Shown: positions 52,718-62,728, numbered from the stretch's first letter. The stretch: DNA of 64,000 bases from Thermococcus sp. JdFR-02 (GCA_002009975.1 MTLP01000002.1:1-64000); one strand, 5' to 3'. The notes: a model not told the origin generated them from the letters alone. Made by a program: numbers and translations.

Positions 52718-53773
52718 TTACTCACTACATTCTAAGACCTTTGGCTTTTCTCCTAACAACTCTGCAGCAGTTAAAACTCTCTTATTGAGCCTTTCTCCAG
52801 CTTCCCAAACTTCTTTTGTATGCTCCTTAAAGTGAACTTCTCTCGGCAAGTGATGATCATAAATTATTACTTCCGCATCAATGCCCTTCACTATCTTCAC
52901 CGCATTATCTACTGCTCTCCTCAAATTGGTCTTGTTGAGAAGATAACCGAGCATATAAGTCATAGGACCGTCTAAGATGAGCACGTTTGGGTTTTCTTTA
53001 ATTATCCACTCCGCATAGTCTTCTATTATTGGACCATTTAAATCGCTCGAATGAATTAGCTTTTCATCTTCATATTCAACCACAGTTGCAAAAACCCACC
53101 CAACCCTAGAAAACTCAATTCCATGGAATAGAGGGTTTGTAAACCTAACTTTGGTTTCTCCAAATTGAAATTCTCTTCCATCAGCAAAGAAAACTTGCAA
53201 ATTTTTAAATTTCATTTCAGGAATTTTGGGGCTGTTGTTCCACTTTTTAGTTCTATTTTTGAACCATTTGAAACCTTTCTCAAGCAACTGTTTCCTTCTC
53301 ACATTATAATCTCCAAAGTCTTTGCTTCTTGCTATGGGAAGTTCATCCATTGGATTTGAGTACTCCTTAGCTTTGGTTTCTTCTATTATGTTCTCCAATT
53401 TTGCGTCTCCAAAATGTTCGCAGAGATTTGAATAAAAAGCCTCAGCCCTCTTCCTTTGTGAATCGTTTATGTATTCGTTTGGATTCTTAGCGAGGAGTAT
53501 CTTTCCTCTATAAATCTCCATATTATGGGGAAAGTAGTGGTCGTAGTGATAGTGGGAGATAATGATAACATCAGCTTTTTCGCTTGCTTTTATTATCGCT
53601 TCTTCTCCCTCAACCAACCACTTGATCTTTTCTTCTTCACTTGCTGGAAAGCTTGGATGCATAACAGCAATTCCTGGATCAATTAGAACTGAAACATCTG
53701 GAGTTTTAACTAGTACGCAAGAGCTTTTAGCACCTAAAGAATCGAACCATATTGGTCTAAAGGAGAGCTTCAT
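52718..53773 (-). CDS. Metallo-beta-lactamase-fold hydrolase (UPF0282 type)
   Basis: A 351-residue MBL-fold protein with the metal motif SHYHYDHYFPHN near residue 80 and further ligands in NPLFHGIEF, IHSSDLNGP and YDHHLPREVHF. The DSLGAKSSCVLVKTPDVSVLIDPGIAVMHP N-terminus in pieces matches the archaeal UPF0282 family. Relatives act on nucleic acids or small molecules; the substrate of this branch is not known. The frame is intact and of usual length. It precedes an MFS gene on the same strand with 16 bases between. Confidence 0.88.
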   Translation of the reverse strand: MKLSFRPIWFDSLGAKSSCVLVKTPDVSVLIDPGIAVMHPSFPASEEEKIKWLVEGEEAIIKASEKADVIIISHYHYDHYFPHNMEIYRGKILLAKNPNEYINDSQRKRAEAFYSNLCEHFGDAKLENIIEETKAKEYSNPMDELPIARSKDFGDYNVRRKQLLEKGFKWFKNRTKKWNNSPKIPEMKFKNLQVFFADGREFQFGETKVRFTNPLFHGIEFSRVGWVFATVVEYEDEKLIHSSDLNGPIIEDYAEWIIKENPNVLILDGPMTYMLGYLLNKTNLRRAVDNAVKIVKGIDAEVIIYDHHLPREVHFKEHTKEVWEAGERLNKRVLTAAELLGEKPKVLECSE

Positions 53774-53789
53774 GTTATGAAATTACACT

Positions 53790-54884
53790 CTAAGATTTAA
53801 ATCTTAACCTCATCAAAAACACTCCTAAAGCCAAAATCCCAAAAATTCCTACAAATACGAATCCAAGCTTAAAGCCTAGAAACCCAACTACAATTGGTCC
53901 CAAAGCCTGCCCTATATCCTTTATGCTCTCCAAAAAGCCCAAAGCAGTTCCCTTAAGCTTTGAGATTTCAGTTGCTAATGGTTTGGTTGAGGCTTCACTT
54001 ATTGAAGCACCCAAGGAAAATAAAACCGCCCCAGCAATTATGAAGATCAGAGACTTAGAGAAGGCAAGTAAAAGCATGGCTAAGCTAACCAAGAACATTC
54101 CTAAAGCTATAGGCTTTATCCTCCCAATTTTGTCGCTCAAATAACCAGCATAAGGTTTTACAACTGCCATTATTGAAATCTCTATCGTTAAAATTAATCC
54201 AGAGAGCCAGGCTTTGTTTTCCAAAAAGTAGAAGAGGGGCAAAAAGGTTTCTATGCTTTGATAAGCCATGTAAACTGAGGCATCTAATAAGCCAAGCAAA
54301 AGCAAATCAAAGCTGAATGAGAATTCAAATCTCCTCAATTCTTTTCCAGCATCTGGAAAAGTGAAGGTTAAAGCGAGAACTATGAATCCAAAGAGAGAAC
54401 AAAGAAGAAAAACAATCCAAAAGCCAGCAAAGTAAATTAGAGTTCCAGCCAAAAGAGGTGCAAAAGCTCTTCCTATGAGTGTGGAAGAGCTTAGAATCCC
54501 CATAAACGTGCCTTTCCTCTCTGGAAATAGATCGCTTATTAAAGCCAAAGAAACTGGAACAAATATAGCTGTTGCAATTCCATAGTATGCTCTAACTAAA
54601 GCTAAAACCAGTGCATCTTTTGCAAGAAAGTAAAGGAGAGGAGCAGAGAAAAACACAAAGCCACTAATCTTTAACAACTTTTTCCTTCCATAAATGTCGC
54701 TCAAGAGTCCAGAAGCAAAGTTAACAAAGATTCCAGTTATCGTTGATGCTGAAGCAACTAATCCAATTTCGCCCTTTGTTAAGCCTAAGCTTTTGGCATA
54801 GAGTGGTAAAGTTGGGGATTTACTCATTGTTGAGCCGAGTATTGCAAAGAATCCCGCAACTAAGATGAGGTAGAGCTTTCTCAT
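53790..54884 (-). CDS. Major facilitator superfamily transporter
   Basis: A 364-residue protein with about 11-12 membrane segments. The loop FASGLLSDIYGRKKLLKISG after segment 2 and the similar YAGYLSDKIGRIKPIAL after segment 8 are the two MFS signature loops of multidrug-type exporters. Substrate unknown. No ribosome site precedes the ATG; a TTTTTATTTT box about 28 bases upstream suggests a leaderless mRNA. The MBL-fold gene follows on the same strand, probably in the same transcript. Confidence 0.87.
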   Translation of the reverse strand: MRKLYLILVAGFFAILGSTMSKSPTLPLYAKSLGLTKGEIGLVASASTITGIFVNFASGLLSDIYGRKKLLKISGFVFFSAPLLYFLAKDALVLALVRAYYGIATAIFVPVSLALISDLFPERKGTFMGILSSSTLIGRAFAPLLAGTLIYFAGFWIVFLLCSLFGFIVLALTFTFPDAGKELRRFEFSFSFDLLLLGLLDASVYMAYQSIETFLPLFYFLENKAWLSGLILTIEISIMAVVKPYAGYLSDKIGRIKPIALGMFLVSLAMLLLAFSKSLIFIIAGAVLFSLGASISEASTKPLATEISKLKGTALGFLESIKDIGQALGPIVVGFLGFKLGFVFVGIFGILALGVFLMRLRFKS

Positions 54885-54935
54885 GATTGAAATTTTGGAT
54901 GAAAGAAAATAAAAATCTTCTTGAAACTTTTGAGA

Positions 54936-55247
54936 TCACTCCTCTCTAACCGCTCCTCTTTCTTCTTCCTTTTGTCCAAAAAGCCCCACTAAATCGTGAA
55001 TTATTACAAAATCAATCAAAGCACTTATTCCAGAGCTTAAAGAACCAGCCATAAGCATTAAAACAGAGAAAAATAGGTCAAGACCTTTATAGATTAGTGT
55101 AATCTTCACAATCCTTTTATTCCCTCTAATAAGTCCCCAAGCTAAAAGAAAGTTCAGAACTCCAAAAGCCAAGTAAATGTTCGATTCCTTAGAATAATAG
55201 AGCAAAAAGAAAGCTTGAAGGAAAAGTAAATAAGCCGCTAACTTCAT
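54936..55247 (-). CDS. Small four-segment membrane protein
   Basis: A 103-residue protein with four hydrophobic segments (LAAYLLFLQAFFLLYY, IYLAFGVLNFLLAWGLI, LDLFFSVLMLMAGS and ALIDFVIIHDLVGLF) and a charged C-terminus. No family is recognised. Its ATG overlaps the stop of the PLP enzyme gene (ATGA at 55244-55247), so it is translated with it; it could be an associated transporter or unrelated. Confidence 0.6.
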   Translation of the reverse strand: MKLAAYLLFLQAFFLLYYSKESNIYLAFGVLNFLLAWGLIRGNKRIVKITLIYKGLDLFFSVLMLMAGSLSSGISALIDFVIIHDLVGLFGQKEEERGAVREE

Positions 55248-56164
55248 TCTTCACCACTAAAGTAAGATTCAAAGGCTTCGACATATTTAAACCCATCGTC
55301 TGGGAATATCAAAACATAAACTCCCTTTCCATACTTCTCCCTAACCTTCCCAAAGGCTTTAACAACTGCACCAGAGCTTAACCCTATTAAAAGCCCTTCT
55401 TTTCTTGCTATCTCTATTGAGCCCTCTATAGCCTCCTTCCTTGTCACCTCAATTACCTCATCAACATCCACTTGGAAGAACCACTTTGGTTTAGTTTCTA
55501 AGCGCTTTATCCCCGGAATCTTCTCGCCCTGAGCTGGAACGACGCCTATAACAGCTACATCCTTGTATTTCTCTTTGAAGTGCTTTGCTATACCTCCAAT
55601 GTGCCCGGAAGTACCAATACCTGCTATAATTACATTTGGCTTTTTCCCTATGCTCTTTAACTGCTCATCAATTTCTTTTGCCGTAATTTTGTAGTGAACC
55701 TCAAAGTTGTCATCGTTTTCAAATTGGTTGAGGTTTACAGCATTAGCTTTCTCAGCCTCTTTTTTAACAAAGTTTACCATCTCTGGATCTATTGTTTCAA
55801 ACTCCGTTTTAACCACTTCAGCACCAAGAACTTTAAGCAAGATTTGTGTTGTTTGTGGTGTTGGCTTTGGGAGATAAACTCTAAACTTAATTCCAAGTAT
55901 GTTTGATAAGGAAGCCATTGCAATTCCAACGTTTCCAGAGGTGGCTTCATAGAGTTTATCCTTCAGATCACCCCGCTTTTTAGCCTTCATTAGCATGTTC
56001 CAAACTGCTCTATCTTTTATGCTCTTGCTGTAGGGGTTGAAAAATTCAAGCTTTGCAAATACCTCCTGCTCATCAGTTGATAATCTTGAAAGCTTTACCA
56101 TGGGAGTGGGCCAACCAGCTTCGAGCAAATCTAAGGTACTTCCAAAAATATTTGTGCATTTCAT
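55244..56164 (-). CDS. Cysteine synthase-family PLP enzyme
   Basis: A 306-residue fold-type II PLP enzyme. The PLP lysine is in NPYSKSIKDRAVWNML, the phosphate/substrate loop is EATSGNVGIAMAS, and the PLP phosphate site is AGIGTSGHIGGIAKHF; the late LLIGLSSGAVVKAF is also typical of O-acetyl/O-phosphoserine sulfhydrylases. In Thermococcales relatives make cysteine from O-phosphoserine. The substrate cannot be fixed from sequence. ATG 56164 follows GGTGA by five bases; GTG 56173 is less likely. It is coupled to a small membrane protein. Confidence 0.88.
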   Translation of the reverse strand: MKCTNIFGSTLDLLEAGWPTPMVKLSRLSTDEQEVFAKLEFFNPYSKSIKDRAVWNMLMKAKKRGDLKDKLYEATSGNVGIAMASLSNILGIKFRVYLPKPTPQTTQILLKVLGAEVVKTEFETIDPEMVNFVKKEAEKANAVNLNQFENDDNFEVHYKITAKEIDEQLKSIGKKPNVIIAGIGTSGHIGGIAKHFKEKYKDVAVIGVVPAQGEKIPGIKRLETKPKWFFQVDVDEVIEVTRKEAIEGSIEIARKEGLLIGLSSGAVVKAFGKVREKYGKGVYVLIFPDDGFKYVEAFESYFSGEE

Positions 56165-56265
56165 TTCTCTCACCTAAACTTTGCTCTGTATAAGTGCTTT
56201 AAAAAGAAGCGATTGCGGCAAAAGGTTACTCATAACAAAAGTCAAAATTGAAAATAGCACCCAAA

Positions 56266-56871
56266 TCAAACAAATCTGCTTACTTCCTCAACACTTTTTC
56301 TTCTTTTCCTTGGAATTTCTTCTCTTGCTGAATATCCAACTGTAATAAGCCCAACTAAGAAATATTTTTCATCCAAGCCAGCTATCTCCTTAAGCTCTTC
56401 TTCTATATATGGAAAGTTTGCTACTCCAATATAACAAGTCCCCAAGTCTAGCTCAACGGCTTTTAGCATTAGGTTTTGTATAGCCATTGCCGCACTTTCA
56501 ATTGCCCAATAAAACTCCAACTCACTATATTTCTCGCACTTTAAGACATTAATCTCTTTGTTTATGAAAACTCCGATGTAAACTGGTGCTTTATACATGC
56601 CCTCCTCGAACCTCTGCTTTAGTTTTTTCATCTTCTCCTCTGATAAGCCTCTGTTTTTGTAATACTCTAAATGACCTTCCAAAATTAGCTTGTAAACCTT
56701 TTCTCTAACTTCTTCGCTTTTATATATAACAAAGAGCCAATTTTCTAAGCCACTTGCCGTTGGAGCCCTTATTGCAGCTTCGATAAGCTCCTTTAATTTT
56801 TCCTTCTCAACTTCTCGCTCTTGATAAAACCTCACAGAAGCGCGTTTGTTTATAGCTTCGCTCAATTCCAT
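56266..56871 (-). CDS. Nitroreductase-family flavoprotein
   Basis: A 201-residue FMN-binding protein of the nitroreductase family. It starts MELSEAINKRASVRFYQEREVE, where the Arg-Ala-Ser-Val-Arg segment binds the FMN phosphate, followed by AAIRAPTASGLENWLFVI, IESAAMAIQNLMLKAVELDLGTCYIG and the C-terminal RKRRKSVEEV. The reduced substrate is unknown. ATG 56871 follows GGTGA by five bases; GTG 56880 is less likely. It lies alone between the PLP enzyme gene and a divergent isomerase gene. Confidence 0.9.
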   Translation of the reverse strand: MELSEAINKRASVRFYQEREVEKEKLKELIEAAIRAPTASGLENWLFVIYKSEEVREKVYKLILEGHLEYYKNRGLSEEKMKKLKQRFEEGMYKAPVYIGVFINKEINVLKCEKYSELEFYWAIESAAMAIQNLMLKAVELDLGTCYIGVANFPYIEEELKEIAGLDEKYFLVGLITVGYSAREEIPRKRRKSVEEVSRFV

Positions 56872-56986
56872 ACAATTCACCGATTAACGTCAAAATTTTA
56901 CTTTATATTAATTTTTTGAAAACCAAAGGTTTATTGCATGGGATAAAGTTATATAGCGTAGGAAAGAGTCTCTTTAGGTGAAAAAA

Positions 56987-57700
56987 ATGTATGGCTGGAG
57001 AGGTAGAGTCGGTTTGATAGTCCCTTCATCAAACACAACAATGGAAATGGAGTTACATGAAGCTCTTCCAGAGGGAGTCTCACTTCACACCTCACGCATG
57101 CCTCTAAGGGAAGTTACCGAAGAGGAATTAATAAAAATGAGTGCTTTAGCTGTGGAGAGTGCAAGGCTTCTAAGAGATGCCCAAGTGGATCTAATCCTTT
57201 ATGGATGTACAAGTGGCAGTTTCATTGGTGGAATCGATTTTGAAAAGGAAATTGAAGAAAAGATAGAGCGTGAAGTTAATACTCCTGTAATCACCACAAG
57301 CTCTGCTGTTATTGAAGCGTTGAGAATTTTAGATGCCCAGCAAATTATCGTAATAACCCCTTATACCAATGATATAAATCAAAGGGAGAGGGAGTTTCTA
57401 GAATCCAATGAATTTGAAGTTCTCGATATTAGAGGCATAGGAATTGTAGAAAACACAAAAATTGGAAAGCTTGAGCCCTATGAAGCTTATAGAATGGCTA
57501 AAGCAATGTTTATGGAGGAGGCTGATGCTGTTTTTATAAGCTGCACTAATTTTAGGACTTTTGAAATAATTGAACCTTTAGAGCAGGATTTGGGAATTCC
57601 TGTCGTTACAAGCAATCAAGCATCCTTATGGCTAGCTCTGAGAGAGCTGGATGTAATGGAGAAAATCCCATGGCTTGGGAAGCTTTTAACAGAGTTTTAG
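56987..57700 (+). CDS. Asp/Glu racemase-family protein (maleate isomerase-like)
   Basis: A 237-residue enzyme of the aspartate/glutamate racemase superfamily. The N-terminal VGLIVPSSNTTMEMELHEALP and the two catalytic cysteines, in YGCTSGSFIGG and FISCTNFRTFE, are those of the maleate cis-trans isomerase/arylmalonate decarboxylase branch, with the ending VTSNQASLWLALREL. It could isomerise or decarboxylate a small dicarboxylate; I cannot say which. ATG 56987 follows AGGTGA by five bases. A TATA-like TTATATAGC lies near 56950. It diverges from the nitroreductase gene. Confidence 0.87.
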   Translation: MYGWRGRVGLIVPSSNTTMEMELHEALPEGVSLHTSRMPLREVTEEELIKMSALAVESARLLRDAQVDLILYGCTSGSFIGGIDFEKEIEEKIEREVNTPVITTSSAVIEALRILDAQQIIVITPYTNDINQREREFLESNEFEVLDIRGIGIVENTKIGKLEPYEAYRMAKAMFMEEADAVFISCTNFRTFEIIEPLEQDLGIPVVTSNQASLWLALRELDVMEKIPWLGKLLTEF

Positions 57701-57757
57701 CACTCCATACACCATGGAAAAATTTTTAAATCGAACTTCAGTTTATTACTTAGCTAT

Positions 57758-57774
57758 ATTCACCGAGGGTGATA
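57758..57774 (+). promoter_or_regulatory. TGM-like site of pfkC
   Basis: ATTCAC-CGAGG-GTGATA matches TATCAC-N5-GTGATA at 10 of 12 positions with a perfect right half. It lies downstream of a TATA-like ATTTTTAAAT (57722-57731) and ends four bases before the ATG, doubling as the ribosome site (GGGTGATA). This is the repressor placement of Tgr. Confidence 0.6.
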
Positions 57775-57778
57775 TAAT

Positions 57779-59170
57779 ATGACAACGTGGCAGGAGTTTA
57801 TCAAAGATTTCAGTGAGATGAGCATTTTTCTTGCTTATAACATCAATGTAGATGCGATAAAGGTGCTTAGGAGTGAGGATATTCAAAAGCTCATAGATGA
57901 GTTTGGTGCTGATAAGATCAAAAAGAGGCTTGATGAATATCCAAGGGAGATAAATGAGCCTTTAGATTTTGTTGCAAGATTAGTTCATGCTTTAAAAACA
58001 GGGAAGCCAAATGCTGTCCCCCTAATGAATCCAGAGCTAAATTCATGGTTTGATTCCAAGTTCAAATATGAAACTGAGAGAATAGGTGGACAAGTGGGAA
58101 TTATAGCAAATCTCCTAGCAAATTTGAACTTTAAGAGAGTTATAGCATACTCTCCTGTTTTGTCTAAAAAGCAGGCTACAATGTTCGTCCATAGAAAAAA
58201 TCTTCTGTACCCTATTATCGAAGATGGAAAGCTTTCCTTAAAGATGCCACTCGAAGCCTACCGCGAAGATGATCCATTAAAAATTAATCGTATTTTTGAG
58301 TTTAGAAAGGGAACAGTCTTCAAGTTGGGCAGTGAAACAATTGAAGTTCCCTTTTCTGGGCGTTTTATAGTATCATCTCGTCCAGAAAGTGTTAGGATTG
58401 AGATTAAAGAACATTTGAAGCCTTTTCTTCCCGAAATTGGTGAGATGGTTGATGGAGCTATTCTTTCAGGATATCAGGGAATAAAAGAACACTACAGTGA
58501 TGGAAAAACCGCTGATTATTATTTTGAGAAAGCCAAGGAAGATATAAGGCTTTTAAAGAAGAACAAAGATGTGAAAGTCCACGTTGAATTTGCATCCATT
58601 CAAAATAAGAAGATAAGAAAGAAGGTTGTTAAAGAAATCTTTCCATTAGCCGACAGTGTAGGAATGGATGAAGCAGAAATTGCTCACGTTCTTAACGTTT
58701 TAGGCTATCCAGAGCTTAGCGATAGAATTTTTAATTACAACAGGATTCATGACGTCGTTTTAGGAGGAAAAATTATCCTCGATGAAGCTAACCTCGAAAT
58801 CCTCCAGATTCACACCATCTATTATCTTATGTACATTACAAGAAGAGAAAATCCACTAAGCGAAGAAGAGCTTAGGAGTTCTCTAGAGCTTGCAACAACT
58901 TTAGCCGCTACAAGAGCTTTCCTTGGAGATATAAGAAACCCAGGGGACATTAAAGTTGGAACAAAGATACCATATAACGAGCAAGGGGAGTTTGTAAAGC
59001 TTAGGTTTGAAGAAGCAAAGAGAAGGTTGAGAAGCAAGGAATATAAAATAGTGCTGATACCAACGAGATTGGTCAAGAATCCAGTAAACACCGTTGGATT
59101 GGGAGATACCATATCCGCTGGAGCATTTACGAGCTATTTAGCTCTTCTCCGAGAAAAGGGTCTCTACTAA
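57779..59170 (+). CDS. pfkC: ADP-dependent phosphofructokinase
   Basis: A 463-residue kinase of the modified Embden-Meyerhof pathway phosphorylating fructose 6-phosphate with ADP. It has [10 protein letters not shown] near the N-terminus (sugar binding), the [16 protein letters not shown] block, [27 protein letters not shown] and the C-terminal catalytic [14 protein letters not shown], whose Asp is the general base. Length matches Thermococcales PfkC. The ATG follows GGGTGATA. The upstream TGM-like site suggests Tgr control. Its 3' end overlaps the convergent xerA gene by 33 bases. Confidence 0.96.
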   Translation: MTTWQEFIKDFSEMSIFLAYNINVDAIKVLRSEDIQKLIDEFGADKIKKRLDEYPREINEPLDFVARLVHALKTGKPNAVPLMNPELNSWFDSKFKYETERIGGQVGIIANLLANLNFKRVIAYSPVLSKKQATMFVHRKNLLYPIIEDGKLSLKMPLEAYREDDPLKINRIFEFRKGTVFKLGSETIEVPFSGRFIVSSRPESVRIEIKEHLKPFLPEIGEMVDGAILSGYQGIKEHYSDGKTADYYFEKAKEDIRLLKKNKDVKVHVEFASIQNKKIRKKVVKEIFPLADSVGMDEAEIAHVLNVLGYPELSDRIFNYNRIHDVVLGGKIILDEANLEILQIHTIYYLMYITRRENPLSEEELRSSLELATTLAATRAFLGDIRNPGDIKVGTKIPYNEQGEFVKLRFEEAKRRLRSKEYKIVLIPTRLVKNPVNTVGLGDTISAGAFTSYLALLREKGLY

Positions 59171-59980
59171 CTTAGCCTTTTCTTGGGCTTTTCTCAAATG
59201 CTCTACAGTGACTTTTGTATAAATTTGTGTCGTTGAAAGGTTTGAATGACCCAAAATCTCTTGAATTGCCCTTATATCAACGCCACTTTCGAGCATATGT
59301 GTTGCAAAGCTGTGCCTTAAGACGTGGGGAGTAACACTAACACCAGCTCTTTTTCCATATTTCTTTAAAATGTACCAAACGGTTTTGGTGGATATCCTAT
59401 CCTTCTTTTCTCTTCTCTCCTCGACAAAGAGATATTCACTTTCATCTTCCCTGCTGTCTAAATAAGATTTTATTTCCTCAATGATGGGTTTTGGAATAGG
59501 AACTACTCTATCTTTAGCACCCTTTCCACTCCTAACAACTATCAAAGAGCGCTCGAAGTCAATATCAGAAATTTTCAAATTGCATAGCTCTCCAACTCTT
59601 AAACCACTTGTATAGAGAAGCAAGACAATTAGGCGATCCCTTTTCTTAGTTGGAGGTATAACACTAACCAGCTTTTTTACTTCTTCTCTTCTCAAGCTCT
59701 TTGGTAAGCTCTTTGGGACTTTCGGTGATTTTAACTTTGCAGCTTCATCTTCAAGTCCTTCAAACCTAAAGTATGCTTTCAAAGCCTGAACAACCAAATT
59801 TAAACTTCTATTTGAATAACCCTCCCTCTTTAACTTTGCTAAAAACCTTAAAGCAGAGCGTGCTGTTAAGTCATTCCCTTCTTTAAGAAAACGACTAACG
59901 TAATAAGAATACATTCTTACAGTATGTTTGCTCTTTCCCTCAAGCTCAAGATGCATCTCAAAATCGTCCATCGTCACCAC
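59138..59980 (-). CDS. xerA: Tyrosine recombinase XerA
   Basis: A 280-residue chromosome-dimer resolvase-type recombinase. The N-terminal SAM-like domain ([22 protein letters not shown]) is followed by the catalytic domain with Arg in [13 protein letters not shown], Lys in [14 protein letters not shown]-x-x-R in [14 protein letters not shown], and the Tyr nucleophile in [11 protein letters not shown]. It is close to Pyrococcus XerA in length and sequence style. GTG 59980 or ATG 59971 may start it; neither has a clear ribosome site. The Toprim protein gene lies 18 bases upstream, so the two form an operon. Confidence 0.95.
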   Translation of the reverse strand: MVTMDDFEMHLELEGKSKHTVRMYSYYVSRFLKEGNDLTARSALRFLAKLKREGYSNRSLNLVVQALKAYFRFEGLEDEAAKLKSPKVPKSLPKSLRREEVKKLVSVIPPTKKRDRLIVLLLYTSGLRVGELCNLKISDIDFERSLIVVRSGKGAKDRVVPIPKPIIEEIKSYLDSREDESEYLFVEERREKKDRISTKTVWYILKKYGKRAGVSVTPHVLRHSFATHMLESGVDIRAIQEILGHSNLSTTQIYTKVTVEHLRKAQEKAKLVETLFSEKS

Positions 59981-59998
59981 AAAAAGAAAATTGTAAGA

Positions 59999-60820
59999 CT
60001 AAAGCTCAATAGTGCCCTCAATAGGTTCTACTTCCTTTGGCTCTTCTTTCTTTTCCTGCTCAACAAATGAGAGGCTTAAGTAAACTGTTTTAAGCAAATC
60101 CCTTACTGTTTCTTCATCTTCGGCATAAATATATCCCTGCCCAACTATGACCTTTCCAGCCAAGTTTAGCCTTTCTACAGCCCTAGCAAGATATTTTTCC
60201 TCTGGAAGTGGAGCTTCCCCAAAAAGCTCCTTCCAAAGCTCTGCCAACTTGAAAATGTTTGCTTTCTTTTCTAAGAGCAATACTAAGTTTTCATTCTCGC
60301 TCTTTAGCTTTACGTATTCATCTTCAAGCTTATTGTATCTCTTTTGCAATTCTTCGAAATTCCTTTTAAGTTCACCATTCTCATGCAAAGCTGCTTCATA
60401 CTTGCCCTTAAGGTCTAGAAGTTCGTTTCTCAATGCCATATACTCTGGCAAGATTTGAAGGCTCTTTAGCCCAGCTCTCACTAAAGTGTTCTTTATTTCT
60501 TTTCTAACTAGTTCTACGTCAATATGCTCTAAATCATGACCTAATGGGATTTTCATCCTCTCTACATGTCCAACTAATTCACTGATTTCAGAAAAAAGAC
60601 GCTCTGCTAACTCCCTTCCAACCCTATCCGCATCTGTTGCTATTATGAGTAAATCTGCTCCAGCAGCAGCACTTTTTGCAATCTCCAAGTTTGTAGTTGG
60701 AATTATTGCAGAGATGGTTATGTTGTATTCGCTTCCTAATGCTAAACCTTGAAGAGCTTTACTTACAACCTCAACATCACTCGCCCCTTCAACCAAAATT
60801 CTAACATCAACTATTGTCAT
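59999..60820 (-). CDS. Toprim-domain protein with coiled coil
   Basis: A 273-residue protein. The N-terminal Toprim domain (about 5-110) has the catalytic-type Glu in RILVEGASDVE and the D-x-D in IIATDADRVGRELAE. About 130-195 is a coiled coil (KGKYEAALHENGELKRNFEE and following heptads); about 200-255 is a small domain with GYIYAEDEETVRDLL, and the end is acidic. Toprim proteins cut, join or handle nucleic acid; this archaeal form is not characterised. ATG 60820 follows GAGGTG. Its link with xerA suggests a role in chromosome maintenance. Confidence 0.75.
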   Translation of the reverse strand: MTIVDVRILVEGASDVEVVSKALQGLALGSEYNITISAIIPTTNLEIAKSAAAGADLLIIATDADRVGRELAERLFSEISELVGHVERMKIPLGHDLEHIDVELVRKEIKNTLVRAGLKSLQILPEYMALRNELLDLKGKYEAALHENGELKRNFEELQKRYNKLEDEYVKLKSENENLVLLLEKKANIFKLAELWKELFGEAPLPEEKYLARAVERLNLAGKVIVGQGYIYAEDEETVRDLLKTVYLSLSFVEQEKKEEPKEVEPIEGTIEL

Positions 60821-60840
60821 TCCAAGCACCTCTCAGCTTT

Positions 60841-60853
60841 GGGGTGTTACCCC
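60841..60853. repeat. Small GC hairpin between the Toprim and mutA genes
   Basis: GGGGT-GTT-ACCCC in A+T-rich surroundings lies 20 bases before the Toprim ATG in the divergent intergenic region. It may be an operator. A TATA-like TTTTTATAGG for mutA lies near 60951-60960. Confidence 0.35.
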
Positions 60854-60991
60854 TAAATGATTATGAGCTTTAAGATGCTTAAAAATTCTCGCATTTTAAA
60901 ATTTGGATAAAATATCCAATGTAAAACTTAACCTTTAGTTATGTAAAAGGTTTTTATAGGCTTAGAACATAGCTAAGCAATGGTGGTGTTA

Positions 60992-62677
60992 ATGACTTTC
61001 GATAAAGAAAAGCTTGATGAGATTAAAAAAGCCGAGCAAGAGTGGGAAGAAAAAACAGTCAAACCTCTAATCCAAAAGAGACCTGAGAGAAAAGAAAAGT
61101 TTCATACTGATAGCGGATTTGAGGTTAAAAGAGTTTATACTCCAGCAGATTTAGGAGATTGGGATTATATGGAAAAACTCGGCTTTCCAGGTCAGTATCC
61201 CTTTACAAGGGGAGTTTACCCAACCATGTATAGGGGAAGATTCTGGACGATGAGACAATATGCAGGTTATGCAACTGCAGAAGAAAGCAACAAAAGATAC
61301 AAATACCTTTTAGAGCAGGGGCAAACAGGTTTAAGTGTAGCTTTTGATTTACCAACCCAATTGGGTTATGATTCTGATCATCCAATGTCCGAAGGTGAAG
61401 TTGGTAAAGTAGGTGTTGCAATTGATTCACTTTGGGATATGGAAATTCTTTTTGATGGAATTCCCTTGGATAAGGTTTCAACTTCAATGACCATTAATTC
61501 AACCGCTGCTAATTTGTTAGCCTTTTACATACTTGTAGCAGAGAAGCAGGGAGTTGCTCAAGGTGTTTTAAGAGGAACAGTTCAAAACGACATCCTAAAG
61601 GAATACATTGCGAGGGGAACTTACATATTCCCACCGCAGCCTTCTATGCGTTTAACAACTGATATAATAATGTACTGTGCCGAAAACGTTCCAAAATGGA
61701 ACCCCATTTCAATCAGCGGTTATCATATTAGGGAAGCCGGGGCAACAGCTATTCAAGAAGTAGCCTTCACCTTAGCAGATGGAATTGAATACGTTAAAGC
61801 CGTTATTGAGAGAGGAATGGACGTTGATAAATTCGCCCCAAGATTGAGCTTCTTCTTTGCAGCACACAACAACTTTCTTGAAGAGATCGCAAAGTTTAGA
61901 GCCGCAAGAAGGCTTTGGGCAAAAATTATGAAAGAGAAGTTTGGTGCAAAGAATCCAAAGTCAATGCTCTTAAGATTCCACACCCAAACAGGAGGCTCAA
62001 CTTTAACAGCTCAACAACCAGAGAACAATATCGTTAGAGTAGCAATACAAGCATTAGCCGCTGTACTTGGAGGAACACAAAGTTTGCACACGAATAGCTA
62101 TGATGAAGCTTTATCATTGCCAACTGAAAAGAGCGTTAGAATAGCTTTGAGAACACAGCAGATAATAGCCTATGAAAGCGGTGTTGCAGACACTGTAGAT
62201 CCATTAGCAGGGAGCTACTATATCGAGTGGCTAACTGATCATATTGAAGAAGAAGCCATGAAGTACATAGAGAAGATTGAGGGAATGGGCGGAATGATGA
62301 AGGCAATTGAAAGAGGATACATTCAAAAGGAAATTGCAGACTCTGCATATAGGTTCCAGAAAGAGGTTGAGGAAAAGAAGAGGATAATTGTCGGTGTCAA
62401 TGCATTTACGGTTGATGAACCAGTAGATGTTGAAATACTTAAAGTTGATCCAAGCATAAGGGAGAAGCAAATTGAAAGATTGAAGAAGCTTAGAAGCGAG
62501 AGAGATAACAAGAAAGTCCAAGAAGCTCTGGATATGCTAAGAAAAGCAGCAGAAAAGGATGACGTTAATTTAATGCCTTACATAATCGAAGCCCATAGAC
62601 ACTTAGCCACATTAGGAGAAGTTACCAACGTTTTGAGAGAAGTTTGGGGAGAGTATAGAGCTCCCTTAATCTTCTGA
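60992..62677 (+). CDS. mutA: Methylmalonyl-CoA mutase, large (N-terminal) subunit
   Basis: A 561-residue substrate-binding subunit of the B12-dependent mutase interconverting methylmalonyl-CoA and succinyl-CoA. Typical blocks are [15 protein letters not shown]-like ([15 protein letters not shown]), [80 protein letters not shown] and [19 protein letters not shown]. The B12-binding domain is absent, as in archaea where a separate small subunit carries it; that gene is not in the window. ATG 60992 follows GGTGGTG; ATG 60980 would disrupt this. Confidence 0.95.
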   Translation: MTFDKEKLDEIKKAEQEWEEKTVKPLIQKRPERKEKFHTDSGFEVKRVYTPADLGDWDYMEKLGFPGQYPFTRGVYPTMYRGRFWTMRQYAGYATAEESNKRYKYLLEQGQTGLSVAFDLPTQLGYDSDHPMSEGEVGKVGVAIDSLWDMEILFDGIPLDKVSTSMTINSTAANLLAFYILVAEKQGVAQGVLRGTVQNDILKEYIARGTYIFPPQPSMRLTTDIIMYCAENVPKWNPISISGYHIREAGATAIQEVAFTLADGIEYVKAVIERGMDVDKFAPRLSFFFAAHNNFLEEIAKFRAARRLWAKIMKEKFGAKNPKSMLLRFHTQTGGSTLTAQQPENNIVRVAIQALAAVLGGTQSLHTNSYDEALSLPTEKSVRIALRTQQIIAYESGVADTVDPLAGSYYIEWLTDHIEEEAMKYIEKIEGMGGMMKAIERGYIQKEIADSAYRFQKEVEEKKRIIVGVNAFTVDEPVDVEILKVDPSIREKQIERLKKLRSERDNKKVQEALDMLRKAAEKDDVNLMPYIIEAHRHLATLGEVTNVLREVWGEYRAPLIF

Positions 62678-62728
62678 TCTTTCACATTTTTCTCAATTTT
62701 AAAAGCTTTAATATTTCTTTGAATGCCC

